Assembly (NCBI RefSeq): GCF_963576675.1
Contig: NC_088911.1
Location: forward strand, 77,839,256-77,903,255
Reading direction: 5' to 3'
DNA length: 64,000 bases
DNA from: Euphorbia lathyris
Taxonomy: Eukaryota > Streptophyta > Magnoliopsida > Malpighiales > Euphorbiaceae
In this document: one piece after another, positions 10,139 through 21,500 of the stretch
Layout of the letters: each line of letters starts with the position of its first letter
Position numbering within the stretch: position 1 is the first letter of the stretch
Notes under the pieces: model-generated
Told to the model about the DNA's origin: nothing
The model's input: the letters and a program-made list of their open reading frames with translations, nothing else
Database searches by the model: none
Made by a program: the position numbers and the translations under genes

Positions 10139-11271
10139 AGAGAAAGAGTTTAGAAGTTACTCAGCACGACTTATCCTGGTTCGGCCTCTCCGCCTACGTC
10201 CAGTCCCCAGTTCCTCTTGGGATTTTCAATCCAATACTGAGCTCTTTCAAGGTAGAGCACAAACCCTTTACAAGGCAATGAGTATGCAAGAGTACGTCAT
10301 CTATTCGTCTACTCAGCTCCTACTAAGTACTACAACCCAGCACTTAGATTTTTCTACCACTGAATGCTTACAACCAAGCACTCAGCATATACTCTCAATA
10401 TTACAATTGATAAACACTTGTTCTCTTTTCAGTAAAGAACACTTTAGAAGATTACACAGAATCACTCTAGCATTTACACAAAGACTAGAAGATTTGGTGT
10501 AAGATCTTTGTATTTGAGTGCTTTGAAGATTTCTCTCTTGTATTTTTCTTCTTTTGTAATTCGGCTTATGTCCAAGTGAAATCCTTGTCCATTTTATAGA
10601 TGAATTCTGGAGATTAGACCGTTTGAATTTGGTGTGTCCGTTGATTCCAAAACGGCTCTTTTAGTAGACAACTTCTGGTCGGCTTCAGTTTTGCAGGCCA
10701 ATCCTGTCATCTGTTTTCTTCAGATGTCAGCCTTGTCTTCTTCCTACAGACTTGTCTTTTTGTGGCAGTTGTCTTTTACCAATAATCCATTGACCCATGT
10801 TTCTTGGAATTAGTCTTCTGTGTATTATCGAGACTTCAATTATTGGTGCAGAAGATTGGCAGACTTTGTCTTTTAGTGAACGGATCCTTTATGCTATCCT
10901 GACTGTCACTCCGCTTCATTCGTTATCTTCGAATGTTCAACTTCCATGTTGAGTTCCTTCTTAGTCAGCTCCGTTCTGTTTATACAATTCTGAAGGAATC
11001 TTCTAATTTAGTCAGCTTCGTTCTGGCAGCTTTGAATGGGACTTCTGAGACTGAGTTCTACTCCACTCAGCTTCTATTCTTTCATGCTGAGTTCCGTTCC
11101 ACTCAGCTTGGCTTATGCTGAGTTTTGTCCTGTCTAACTTTATAAATATATTTTTGCACTCAATATTGAACAAACACATTAGTAATATTAAATCAAAGCA
11201 TTTAAATTTAATTTCCTCTTAATCATGGATGATTTTGTCAAATCAAAATCTTGTGGAAAGGCGTTTCAACA
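9787..11271 (-). repeat. 3' LTR of element 1
   Basis: On the plus strand it starts TGTTGGTCCC and ends GTTTCAACA. It contains a (CA)n(TA)n microsatellite and many CTCAG, GTCAG and CTGAG motifs. It is followed by the purine tract. Its partner is at 43100-44331, supported by the shared AAAAC target duplication. Confidence 0.92.
10072..10136. repeat. (CA)n(TA)n microsatellite inside the element 1 3' LTR
   Basis: About ten CA units run directly into about twenty-two TA units. The same LTR position has a longer pure TA tract in the 5' LTR (about 43388-43441), short tracts in element 2, and none in element 3. Confidence 0.9.
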
Positions 11272-11702
11272 AACTCCCCCATTTTGATGTTGGCAAAATA
11301 CATAATTATGGAACTCAGTTATAAGTTACCCCATGATTGATTTATTTTTGAAATAACTCCCCCGTAAGGGTTGCACATATTGTCTTAACTAAATTCTAAA
11401 CCTTCCAAGATTTAATTGAATTAACCTTAAGACATTTGTGTATACTGACTTAGTTTAATGTTAGATTTTTCAAGATCTGAGCTAATTGGATTTAAATCAG
11501 TTTTCAAAAATATTAGAAGTATGTTGTTACTCAGTTTATTACATAAGTATTTTAGTGTTAATGTATACTGAGTATGTTTTACTTCTTAATTTGTTTGTTC
11601 AATTTTATCAGCCAGGTTGAGAAAATGGTACTTGTCATAGATTAAACAAAAACATATAAAGAAAGATTTTATGCTAAGTTCTAAACATTGACTAAGCTAT
11701 AT
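11272..11702 (-). other. Polypurine tract and 3' non-coding region of element 1
   Basis: The purine tract (reverse complement AAAATGGGGGAGTT) is at 11272-11285, against the LTR. Further G-rich tracts lie at about 11329-11335 and 11357-11363. The remainder, between the accessory ORF stop and the tract, has no ORF but is closely matched by 14574-15028 in element 2. Confidence 0.75.
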
Positions 11703-13117
11703 CTAGTGCTTCTTCTTTTCCTTCATATTGACCTGAGCTTGATGGTCAGCTTGATATACTCCTTTGCCTTTATCTTTACTTCCTGAGGCATTACCTGCAA
11801 GCTGAGTTCCGTCTTGGCTTTTCTCCCCCGTTTTGCCATCATCGGGTATATAAAGGAAGGTTTCGTTTCTAGCTGCAGTGGAGAGGAAATGTGAGTAACG
11901 CTGAAGCCTCTTTGTGCTTTCACTTAAGCCATCAATTATAGGGACACTGTCATCTTGGACATGGCGAGGAACCCGAAGAGAGCTGCTAATCATGCTGAGT
12001 AGGCATTCATGTGATTTGCTAAGCCAGGTGTGCGCACTGGTGAGCTGAGCAAAAGATTGGTGGTACATCTTTAGTATGGCAGAGTCATAAAACATGCGCT
12101 GAGCATTGTTGATGCGCATTGCCTTCATAATTGCTTGGGAAAAGCTCAAGAGTTGACCATTGGAGACTGGGTCAACATCCATCTGTGCTTTGTTGACGTT
12201 GAGTAGACTTACTGCTTCACTCAGTTGGTCAATGGTGCACTGAGAGGTAGAAGATACTAATTCACGCGTACTGGTCAGTTCAGCAGTTAGCTTAGCAAAG
12301 CAGTCTTGTAACTCAGTAGAGGTAGCATACTCAGGATTGCCAGTTGCGCTTGATTTGGACAGTTCTGCAGTTAACTTAGCAAAATAGCCTTGAAGCTCAG
12401 TGGAAGTTGCATACCCTGGATTAACTTCCGACAGTTGGTGGATTTTGCCTTCAAGCGAGTTCAGATGGTTCACCATTGTGAGTACCAATTCAGTCAGCTT
12501 TGCTATTTGGTCTTGCCTGGGTTGCTGAGTTTGAACGGTGGTCATACCACTTACAAGATCCTTGAGTCCTCTTAGTTCATTGAGAAGCTGAGTGATACCA
12601 GACAGTTGAGAGGACTCAGCATGAGAAGATCTAGGAGCATCAGCTTGAGGATGGTTCAAATCTTGAAGCAAGGACTGAGCAGAGGCAATGATTCGTCGGC
12701 CTGACTCAGTAGCATTCAAGTATGTGAATTGAGCAGCATTTGTCTCAGAGGCTGGAATTGAGCTTGATGGTGGTGGAGTTGGCTGTTTGCCAGATTGATC
12801 ATCTTGCAAATTGGCTTCAGGAGCTGATTTATCAACATGCTGTGTTGGAGGTGGAGTTTGGTTAGTCATGTTGACCTGCTCAACCTGAGTGGGTGAAGTT
12901 GAAACAGGAGTTGTTCCATCCTGAGCAGTTGGGTTTGGATTTTCTAAGGTTTTGGCTTGTTCCTCATCCTGAGTAACAGAGGCTTGGTTTTGTACAAGAT
13001 CCGTTGGAGGGGACTCAGGCTCAGCATCATGGGAGAAATATTTGAACTGAATTTTTGAGAGTTCAGCATCAATATCTTGAGGAGGGGAATCATCCAGAAG
13101 ATCAATGTGCTTTTGTG
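11703..13117 (-). pseudogene. Accessory (post-pol) ORF of element 1, C-terminal piece
   Basis: This is the 3' part of the accessory ORF, cut from the middle piece (24325-25171) by element 2. After discounting element 2 and one target duplication, the frame continues without shift into this piece. No stop interrupts it from the junction to the terminal stop at 11703. It encodes a Pro/Thr/Ser-rich linker (TPPPTQHV, PTPPPSSS), a coiled-coil region with two 28-residue repeats of the form ATSTELQ.(Y/C)FAKLTAEL (about 12290-12420), then a conserved segment with FSQAIMKAMRINNAQRMFYD and SMISSSLRVPRHVQDDSVP. No signal peptide or membrane helix is visible, so an envelope glycoprotein is not supported. 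Function unknown. Confidence 0.8.
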
Positions 13118-13122
13118 CCTTT

Positions 13123-14573
13123 TGTTGGTCCCTAGTGATTAGTTCCAGGGGGGTTAGGAACTAATGTAACTTTTTTCGCTTTTAATTATGCTGACTTAAT
13201 GTTATTTTAAGAGTTTGATAACTCAGCGTGTTGGTCAGCACGACCGATTGATTAGTCAGACAGTTTTAGTTCTATGCTGACTAAGACTGCTTGACTTGAG
13301 AGTTGGGAATTGACACTTGAAAGGTCAGCTTCCAACTCAGCACTCAGATTTACTCAGTTTCAGTTTTAACAATTTATAAGCTGAGTAAATATAACAAACA
13401 ACACATGCACACACACATATATATATATATATATTGAGAGAAAGAGTTTAGAAGTTACTCAGCACGACTTATCCTGGTTCGGCCTCTCTGCCTACGTCCA
13501 GTCCCCAGTTCCTCCTGGGATTTTCAATCCAATACTGAGCTCTTTCAAGGTAGAGCACAAACCCTTTACAAGGCAGTGAGTATGCAAGAGTACGTCCTCT
13601 ATTCGTCTACTCAGCTCCTACTAAGTACTACAACCTAGCACTTAGATTTTTCTACCACTGAATACTTACAACCAAGTACTCAGCTCAACACTCTCAATAT
13701 TCCTATTGATCAAAAACTTGTTCTTTTTTCAACTAAAGAACACCTTAGATGATTACAAAACAATCAATCTAGCATTTACACAGAGAATAGAAACGTTGGT
13801 GTAAGATCTTTTTGTATTTGAGTGCTTTGAAGATTTTCTCTCTTGTATTTTTCTTTTGATACTTCGGCAATGATCCAAGGCTCTTGATTGTCCTTTTATA
13901 GATGGAAATCTGCAGATGGATCATTTGAATTGTTTTAGCCGTTAACACCAAAACGGCTCTTTTGGGGAACATCTTCAGGTCAGCTTCAGACTGTTCCGTC
14001 ATTCCCTTCCTCTGTTTTCTTCAGGTGTCAGGTTTTGTCTTCTTGCATCAGACTTGTTTTTTTGTGCCAGTTGTCTTTTACCAATAATCCATTGACCCAT
14101 GTTTCTTGGAATTAGTCTTCTGTGTATTTTTGAGGCTTCAATTATTGGTGCAGAAGATTGGCAGACTTTGTCCTTTAGTGAACGGATCCTTCATGCTGTC
14201 CTGACTGTTACTCAGCTTCATTCATTATCTTCGAGTGTTTAACTTCCATGCTGAGTTCCTTCATAGTCAGCTCCGTTCTGTTTATTCAATTCTAAAGGAG
14301 TCTTCTAATTTAGTCAGCTTCGTTCTGGCAACTTTGAATGGGACTTCTGAGACTGAGTTCTACTCCACTCAGCTTCTATTCTTTCATGCTGAGTTCCGTT
14401 CCACTCAGCTTGGCTTATGCTGAGTTTTGTCCTGTCTAACTTTATAAATATATTTTTGCACTCAATATTGAACAAACACATTAGTACAATTAAATCAAAG
14501 CATTTAAATTTAATTTCCTCTTAATCATGGATGATTTTGTCAAATCAAAATCTTGTGGAAAGGTGTTTCAACA
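13123..14573 (-). repeat. 3' LTR of element 2
   Basis: It has family termini and is followed on the plus strand by the reverse-complemented purine tract at 14574-14587. It pairs with 22871-24324. Confidence 0.92.
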
Positions 14574-15028
14574 AACTCCCCCATTTTGATGTTGGCAAAA
14601 TACATAATTATGGAACTCAGTTATAAGTTACCCCATGATTGATTTATTTTTGAAATAACTCCCCCGTAAGGGTTGCACATATTGTCTTAACTAAATTCTA
14701 AACCTTCCAAGATTTAATTGAATTAACCTTAAGACATTTGTGTATACTGACTTAGTTTAATGTTAGATTTTTCAAGATCTGAGCTAATTGGATTTAAGTC
14801 AGTTTTCAAAAATATTAGAAGTATGTTGTTACTCAGTTTATTACCTAAGTATTTTAGTGTTAATGTATACTGAGTATGTTTTACTTCTTAATTTGTTTGT
14901 TCAAATTTTATCGACCAGATTGAGGAAATAGTACTTGACATAGATTAAGCAAGAAAAAACATAAAACATATGAGCATATGAGGAAGGAAGGATTTTATGC
15001 TAAGTTCTAAACATTGACTAGACTATAT
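14574..15028 (-). other. Polypurine tract and 3' non-coding region of element 2
   Basis: The AAAATGGGGGAGTT tract (minus strand) is at 14574-14587. The rest carries the extra G-rich tracts seen in element 1 and no ORF. Confidence 0.75.
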
Positions 15029-17986
15029 CTAGTTCTTCTTCTTCTTTGCCTTCAGATGGTCAGCTTGATCATCTTGATATACTCCTTTGCCTTTATACTT
15101 ACTTCCTGAGGCATTACCTGCAAGCTGAGTTCCTTCTTGGCTTGTCTCCGCCGTTTTGCCATCATCGGGTTTATAAAGGAAGGTTTCGTTTCGAGCTGCA
15201 TTGGAGAGGTAATGGGAGTAGCGCTGAAGCCTCTTAGTGCTTTCACCCAAGCCATCAATTACAGGGACACTGTCATCTTGGACATGTCGAGGAACCCGGA
15301 GGGAGCTGCTGATCATGCTAAGTAGGCATTCATGTGATTTGCTAAGCTAGGTGAGCGAGCTGGTGATCTGAGCAAAAGATTGGTGGTACATCTTGAGCAG
15401 GGCAGAGTCGTAAAACATGCGTTGGGCATTGTTTATGCGCATTGCTTTCATAATTGCCTGGGAAAAACTCAAGAGTTGACTGTTTGTGACTGGGTCAACA
15501 TCCATTTGTGCTTTGTTGACGTTGAGTAAACTGACTGCTTCACTCAGTTGGTCAATTGTGCACTGGGAGGAGGAGGAGACTAACTCACGCGTACAAGTTA
15601 GCTCAGCATTGAACTTGGTAAAGCATTCTTGAAGTTCAGCAGATGTGGCATACTCAGTATTACCAGGTGCGCTTGATGTGGTCAGTTCTGCAGTCAACTT
15701 AGCAAAATATCCTTGAAGCTCAGTGGAAGTTGCATACCCTGGATTGACTTCCGACAGTTGTTGGATTTTCCCTTCAAGCGAGTTCAGATGATTCACCATG
15801 GTGAGTACCAATTCAGTCAGCTTTGCTATTTGGTCTTGGCTTGGCTGCTGAGTTTGAACAGTTGTTATAATACTTACCAGATCCTTGAGTCCTCTAAGTT
15901 CATTCAGAAGCTGAGTGATGCCAGATAGGAGGGAGGACTCAGCATGAGACGATCTAGTAGCATCAGCTTGAGAAGGGTTCAAATCTTGAAGCAAGGACTG
16001 AGCAGAGGCAATGATTCGTCGGCCTGACTCAGTAGCATTCAAGTATTGGAATTTGGCAGCATTTGTCTCAGAGGCTGGAATTGAGCTTGATGGTGGAGGA
16101 GTTGGTTGTTTGCCAGATTGATCACCTTGATTGGTGACTGGACTTTGATGCAGATTAGCTTCAGGAGCTGAGTTGTCAACATGCTGAGTTGGAGGTGGAG
16201 TTTGGTTAATCATGTTGACCTGCTCATCCTAAGTGGGTGAAGTTGAAGCAGGATTTGTTCCATCTTGAGCAGTTTTTGGATTCTCCGGAGTCTTGGCTTG
16301 TTCCTCAATATGAGTAACAGAGGCTTGGTTTTACACAAGATCCGTTGGAGGAGACTCAGGCTCAGCATCATGAGAGAAATATTTGAACTGAATTTTGGAC
16401 AGTTCAGCATCAATATCTTGAGGAGGAGAGTCTGCAAGGAGATCAATAACTTGAGTTTTATGGGCTTTCTTCTTAAGCCGCTTGAACTCTGTTTCTTTAG
16501 CAGGAGATGGGTCAGCATGAATGTTCTCCTCATCAGTATCATTTGTCTCTTCTTCCTCAGTTTGATTCACATGTTGCTCAACATGATCCTTAACAGCAAC
16601 ATTTTCTCCTTCCTCAACACTCTGCTCAGCATCACCCTGAGGTTGCTCAACATCAGCAGGTTCTTCCTGCTCAGTATGGACGTCTTCCTCAACAAAAGTT
16701 TCTTTGTCAGCTTCCCTTTCTACTTCAACATTTGTTTTCTCAGCTTTTTGCTCAGTTTCTTTCTCAGCTTCCTTTTCTAGGTCAGTTCCATGACCTTTGG
16801 ACGATACAACCCAATCTAGGGGATCAACTTCAACTGTCTTTAAGGTATTAACCTTCTTCCTTTTCATCAAGGGGGATTCCGGAGTTCCCTCTTCTTCATC
16901 CTCAGGCTCTTCTGGCCTCTTTCTCTTCTCTGCCAACTCAGCTTTCTCCTTAGCCTGGTCAGCTTTAACTTTTTCTTGAGACACGAGTCTTACTTTCTTT
17001 GGGACTGCATTGATGTCTTTGGAGCAAGTTTCAATAGCCTTTCTCTTCTTCTTCTTCTTTTCCTTAGGGGACTCAGCAGGAGCCTCCACTTCTTTCTCAG
17101 GGTCATTTGCAAGTTCAACTTCTTACTCAGCTTCATCATTTTCCTCAGCATCTTCAACTTCTTCATATCCTTTCAATGGTTGATTGTATAATAATCCAAC
17201 CAACAGAGCTGCTGTGATATCATTTCCCAAGGTATCAGTTTCATTTATGGTCTCGATTTGCTTATCTTCGAGGATCTTAGTGATCAGAGAACCCAACCTG
17301 AGTTTCTTTCCACTGCGTTGAAGAACTCCAACTAGAAAGACTGGAAGGTTGAGAGGAGTGTAGGTCAGCATGTGCCATATGAAGCACTGCTCAAAGTTGG
17401 AAGCGGATGAAGCTGAGTTGAGTTTGGGGAATATGAAGTTGGTCAGTATGTAGTGTGCCATCTTCTGGTCTTGCCCCATACACGTGCTGGGTATTTCTCC
17501 CTTGTGATCTTTGGGTTTGCAGAACCCCTTGATCTTGTCAAGCTTTTCCTTTGGTACCTTCTCTTTTGTAGTCCTAAATTCTATTCCTTTGTCTGGTAAA
17601 TTTAGCAAAGTAGCTAGATAGGCAGGAGTTATGGTGATTTTCTGACCTTTGACTGTAGTCTCCAAATAGTCAGCATCCTCTTCATCAACAAACATGTTGG
17701 AGTAAAATTCTCTGACCAGTCTAGGGTATGTTTTTTCGGCGAGTGAGAAGAGACCGGTCCATTTGTTCTTTTCGATCCAGTCACAGAATGGTTTCTCAGA
17801 AGTGACGAATCCTGGAGAGAACCATCTGCATTTCAGTACTTCCAAGTTGTTGACCTTTTTATGGACCTTGATCATATTCCTTTCGATTTGCTTCGAAGAA
17901 CCAGCGGGGTCAGCTTGAGTAGGTTTGCCAGAGGTTTGGCCAAGCTGAGTGGTGAGGTTAGGGATTTCGTTCTTGCCGGAAGCCAT
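15029..17986 (-). pseudogene. Accessory (post-pol) ORF of element 2, 985 codons with four in-frame stops
   Basis: Start MASGKNEIP at 17986 and final stop at 15029 are in one frame, with no frameshift over 2958 nt. Stops occur at 17123-17125, 16331-16333, just upstream of 16213, and at 15347-15349. Sibling copies have Gln or Trp there. Residues 1-285 form a globular domain (FCDWIEKNKWTGLFSL, YLATLLNLPD, GEIPSTCMG, CFIWHMLTYTPLNLPVF, LRLGSLITKI) that resembles the putative plant transposon protein domain next to pol in other SIRE-type elements; this is from memory. Residues about 300-590 are Lys/Glu-rich with KKKKKRK and MKRKK clusters of nuclear-signal type. The C-terminal third has Pro/Ser linkers and two 28-residue heptad-compatible repeats (15622-15742). 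No membrane segment is seen. Confidence 0.85.
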
Positions 17987-18529
17987 TGTTACAGATGAAG
18001 GTTTTAAGGTTTAGGGAGAGAGAAGAATTCGATAGAAGATTTTTAAGCGTAAAGAGTAATGAGTGGGGATCCTTCCACTACTTATAGAGTTTTGAGTCAT
18101 TAATGAACTAGCCGTTTTCATCTTGGGACTTTAATTGACAAAGATTCTGCCATTTATGACAGGTTCGGCGCATGGGTATTCATTATTACTTGCGTTTTCC
18201 TAGGTATGATTTGTTACACGTGTCATTGTTTATCGGTGCAAGTGGGCATTTACTCAGTTTGCCAGAATATGAGTCGTTTATGATACTGAGTATTTAATTT
18301 TACATAGATGGATTTCCTATCTCTTAGTAACTCAACATACGTTAATCACACAGCATGTACATCTACTCAGTATAGGGTGATTACTCAAGATGTCTATCTA
18401 CTCAGCACAGAATATTTACTCAACATTTGTATCTACTCAGCATAGACTATTAAGCTCAATTGTGCAGTAGTTACTAGATTGATATCAGTCAGCATGACAA
18501 TCACTCAACATTTATTCAAATACTTAGAA
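17987..18529 (-). promoter_or_regulatory. Inter-ORF region of element 2: TATA box and CTCAGCAT repeat cluster
   Basis: A TATA-like CTATAAGTA (minus strand, 18080-18088) lies about 95 nt upstream of the accessory ORF start. A CT-rich leader (TTCTTCTCTCTCCC) follows it. Further upstream, 18290-18510 holds about nine CTCAGCAT-like units (CTCAACAT, CTCAGTAT, GTCAGCAT and similar) roughly every 20-25 bp. The layout recurs in elements 1 and 3 and looks like a promoter for the accessory ORF. Function is inferred. Confidence 0.6.
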
Positions 18530-21500
18530 TTATTGAAGAGGATTAGACATACCGATAGCTTCCCTTAGTATGTTAAATTGCTCACGAGCCAAAGGCTTGG
18601 TGAAGATATCTGCAAGCTGTTCATTTGTTGGCACATAGGTCAGCTTGATCTCACCCTTTAGTACGTGATCTCTGATGAAGTGATGCCTTATGCTGACATG
18701 CTTCATCCTGCTGTGTTGAATAGGATTCTTGGATAGATCAATGGCACTTTTGTTGTCACATTTGATCTCTATTGTCTCAGTTCTTACTCCATAATCCTCA
18801 AGTTGTTGCTTTATCCATAGGACTTGAGCTACACAGCTTCCAGCAGCAACGTACTCAGCTTCAGTTGTAGACAGAGCAACTGATGACAGCTTCTTGCTGA
18901 ACCAAGATACTAGACAGCTTCCAAGGAAATGGCATCCTCCTGAAGTACTCTTACGTTCTAGCTTATCCCGTCCATAGTCAGCATCAGTGTATCCTATGAG
19001 TGTGAAGTCATTTAAAGTTGGATACCACAAACCTGCATCAACTGAGCTCTGCAAATATCTAAAAATTCTTTTTACAGCAATTAAGTGAGATTCCCTTGGG
19101 TCAGCTTGATATCTTGCATAATAACATACTGAGTACTGTATATCAGGTCTACTAGCAGTGAGATAAAGTAAGGAGCCTATCATACCTCGAGACAGTTTAC
19201 TATCTATTGACTTACTTTTCTCATCTTTGCATAGGACAGTATCAGTACCCATAGGGGTTGATATGGGCTTACAGTCTTCCATATCAAATTTTTTTAACAT
19301 CTCCTTGGTGTACTTGGACTGACTAATGAAGATGCCGTTCTTACCTCGCTTGATTTGAAGTCCAACGAAGAAGCTGAGTTCTCCCATCATAGACATTTCG
19401 AACTCAGTCTGCATCTGTTTGCTAAACTCTTGACACAAGGATTCGTCAGTAGCACCAAATATTATGTCATCTATATAGATTTGTGCAAGTAGGGTATGTT
19501 TACCCTTTTTCTTAATGAACAAGGTTGTGTCAGCTTTTCCTCTGACATAATTCCTGGTCAGCAGGAAGTTGGTCAACCTTTCATAGCTCTTGGAGCTTGC
19601 TTCAGGCCATATAAGGCCTTCTTGAGTTTATAAACGTGGTTTGGAAATTTTGGATCTTCAAAACCGGGAGGTTGATTAACATATACCTCTTCGTTTATAA
19701 AACCATTAAGAAATGCACTTTTAACATCCATTTGATACAATTTAAAGTTCATGAAACTCGCATATGCACACAATATACGTATAGCTTCTAACCTAGCAAC
19801 TGGTGCAAAGGTTTCACCATAATCAATTCCCTCTTGCTGACTATAGCCTTGGGCTACAAGTTGAGCTTTGTTCCTGATTACGTTTCCATGCTCATCTAGT
19901 TTGTTTCTAAAAACCCACTTAGTTCCTATGGATTTTTGATTCCTAGGTTTAGGTACTAAATCCCATACCTCATTTCTCGTGAATTGGTCAAGCTCTTCTT
20001 GCATAGCATTGATCCAATACTCATCATGCTCAGCATCAGCAAAGTTCTTTGGTTCATGAACTGATACGAAAGCAACGTTGCTAAGAAATTTCCTAAGCTG
20101 GTCTCTAGTCATTACTTTGTTGTTGGCATCATCAAGGATGGACTTCTCTGAATGTCATCTTGGAATTTTTATCTCCTTGGGTAATGTTGAGTTTTTTGGA
20201 ACATGTGTTTCTACAATCTCTGCAGTGACAAATTGGTCAGCAAAGGTAATTTCAGTTTCGATTTTACCTTTGGTCATCTCTTGTGCTGATGGCTCAGCAC
20301 CTCCACTTTGGTCAGTATGAACTGAGTTCAGCTCGTCCTCAATGGGTTGAGTTGTCTTACCTGCAAGGTCAGTTTCATCGAAATCTACATGGACTGACTC
20401 TTCTACAACTTGGGTTCTTTTATTATAAATTCTATATGCTTTGCTGTTTGTTGAGTACCCTAAAAAGATTGCTTCGTCAGCTTTGGCATCAAACTTTGCC
20501 AAATTATCCTTAGTGTTGAGTATAAAACATTTACACCCAAAGGCACGAAAGTATCCAATATTGGGCTTTCGTCCTTTCCAAAGTTCATAAGGAGTTTTCT
20601 TTAATATAGGTCTTACCAAAGCCCTATTCAATATGTAACATGCTGTATTGACAGCTTCTCCCCAAAAATACTTTAGAAGCCTATTTTCACTCAGCATTGT
20701 CCTAGCAATTTCTACTATTGTCCTATTCTTCCTTTCAACAACTCCATTCTGTTGAGGAGTTCTAGGGGCAGAGAAATTGTGGTCAATACCATTAGTTTCA
20801 CAGAATTCATCAAACAATTGGTTTTTGAATTCTCCACCATTATCACTTCTAATGTGAGCTACTCTTAGGTCTTTGTCATTTTCAAGCTTTTTGACTAATG
20901 TGGTAAACATCTCAAATGTCTCATCTTTGCTACTCAGCAAGATGACCCAAGTATACCTAGAGAAATCATCCATAATAACTAAGGAAAATTTCTTACCTCC
21001 CATGCTGAGTGGCTGGATAGGTCCGAAAAGATCCAAATGTAGTAATTCCAATGGTCTTTTGGTTGAGACAACCTTTTGCTATGAAAAGACTTTTTGGTTT
21101 GTTTACCTTGCTGACAAGCATTACAAAGTTGATCTTTTTCGTACTTTAATTTGGGTAATCCCTCAACTAATTGCTTTCTAGCTAGTTTGGCAAGGAGGTC
21201 CATGCTGACATGCCCAAGTCTCCTATGTCATAGCCAGGAGTTGTCCTCTTTAGACACCAAGCATATTCTTTTTGAAAATGGTTTTTCCAAACTCAACATG
21301 TAAACATTTTCTACACGAGGGGCTGTTAAAATCAAATCATTTGTTTTTCCCTCGAGTATTTGACACTTAGTATCATCAAATATAACCTTCCTTCCACTCT
21401 TGCAAAGCTGAGCTACACTTAGAAGATTATATTTGAGACCTTTAACTAAGGAGACTGACTCAATTTTAGGGTTACCTCCGATAGTTCCTGAGCTAACTAT

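Noticed and set aside
10042..10281. 79-codon ORF across the LTR microsatellite
   Set aside because: Its His-Thr and Ile-Tyr repeats are just the translated CA/TA tract inside an LTR.
11703..13117. Calling the accessory ORF an envelope gene
   Set aside because: Position after pol suggests it, but I see no signal peptide, transmembrane helix, cleavage site or fusion-peptide-like segment in any copy.
13123..14573. LTR 13123-14573 as partner of 9787-11271
   Set aside because: Both are 3' LTRs (each followed by its own purine tract) and target duplications pair each with a different 5' LTR.
16265..16780. 171-codon plus-strand Leu/Phe/Ser-rich ORF
   Set aside because: Antisense shadow of the Lys/Glu-rich part of the accessory ORF; hydrophobicity is a by-product of reverse-complemented Lys and Glu codons.
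18255..18510. CRISPR-like array
   Set aside because: Plant nuclear DNA; units are about 8 bp, degenerate, with no uniform repeat and spacer lengths.
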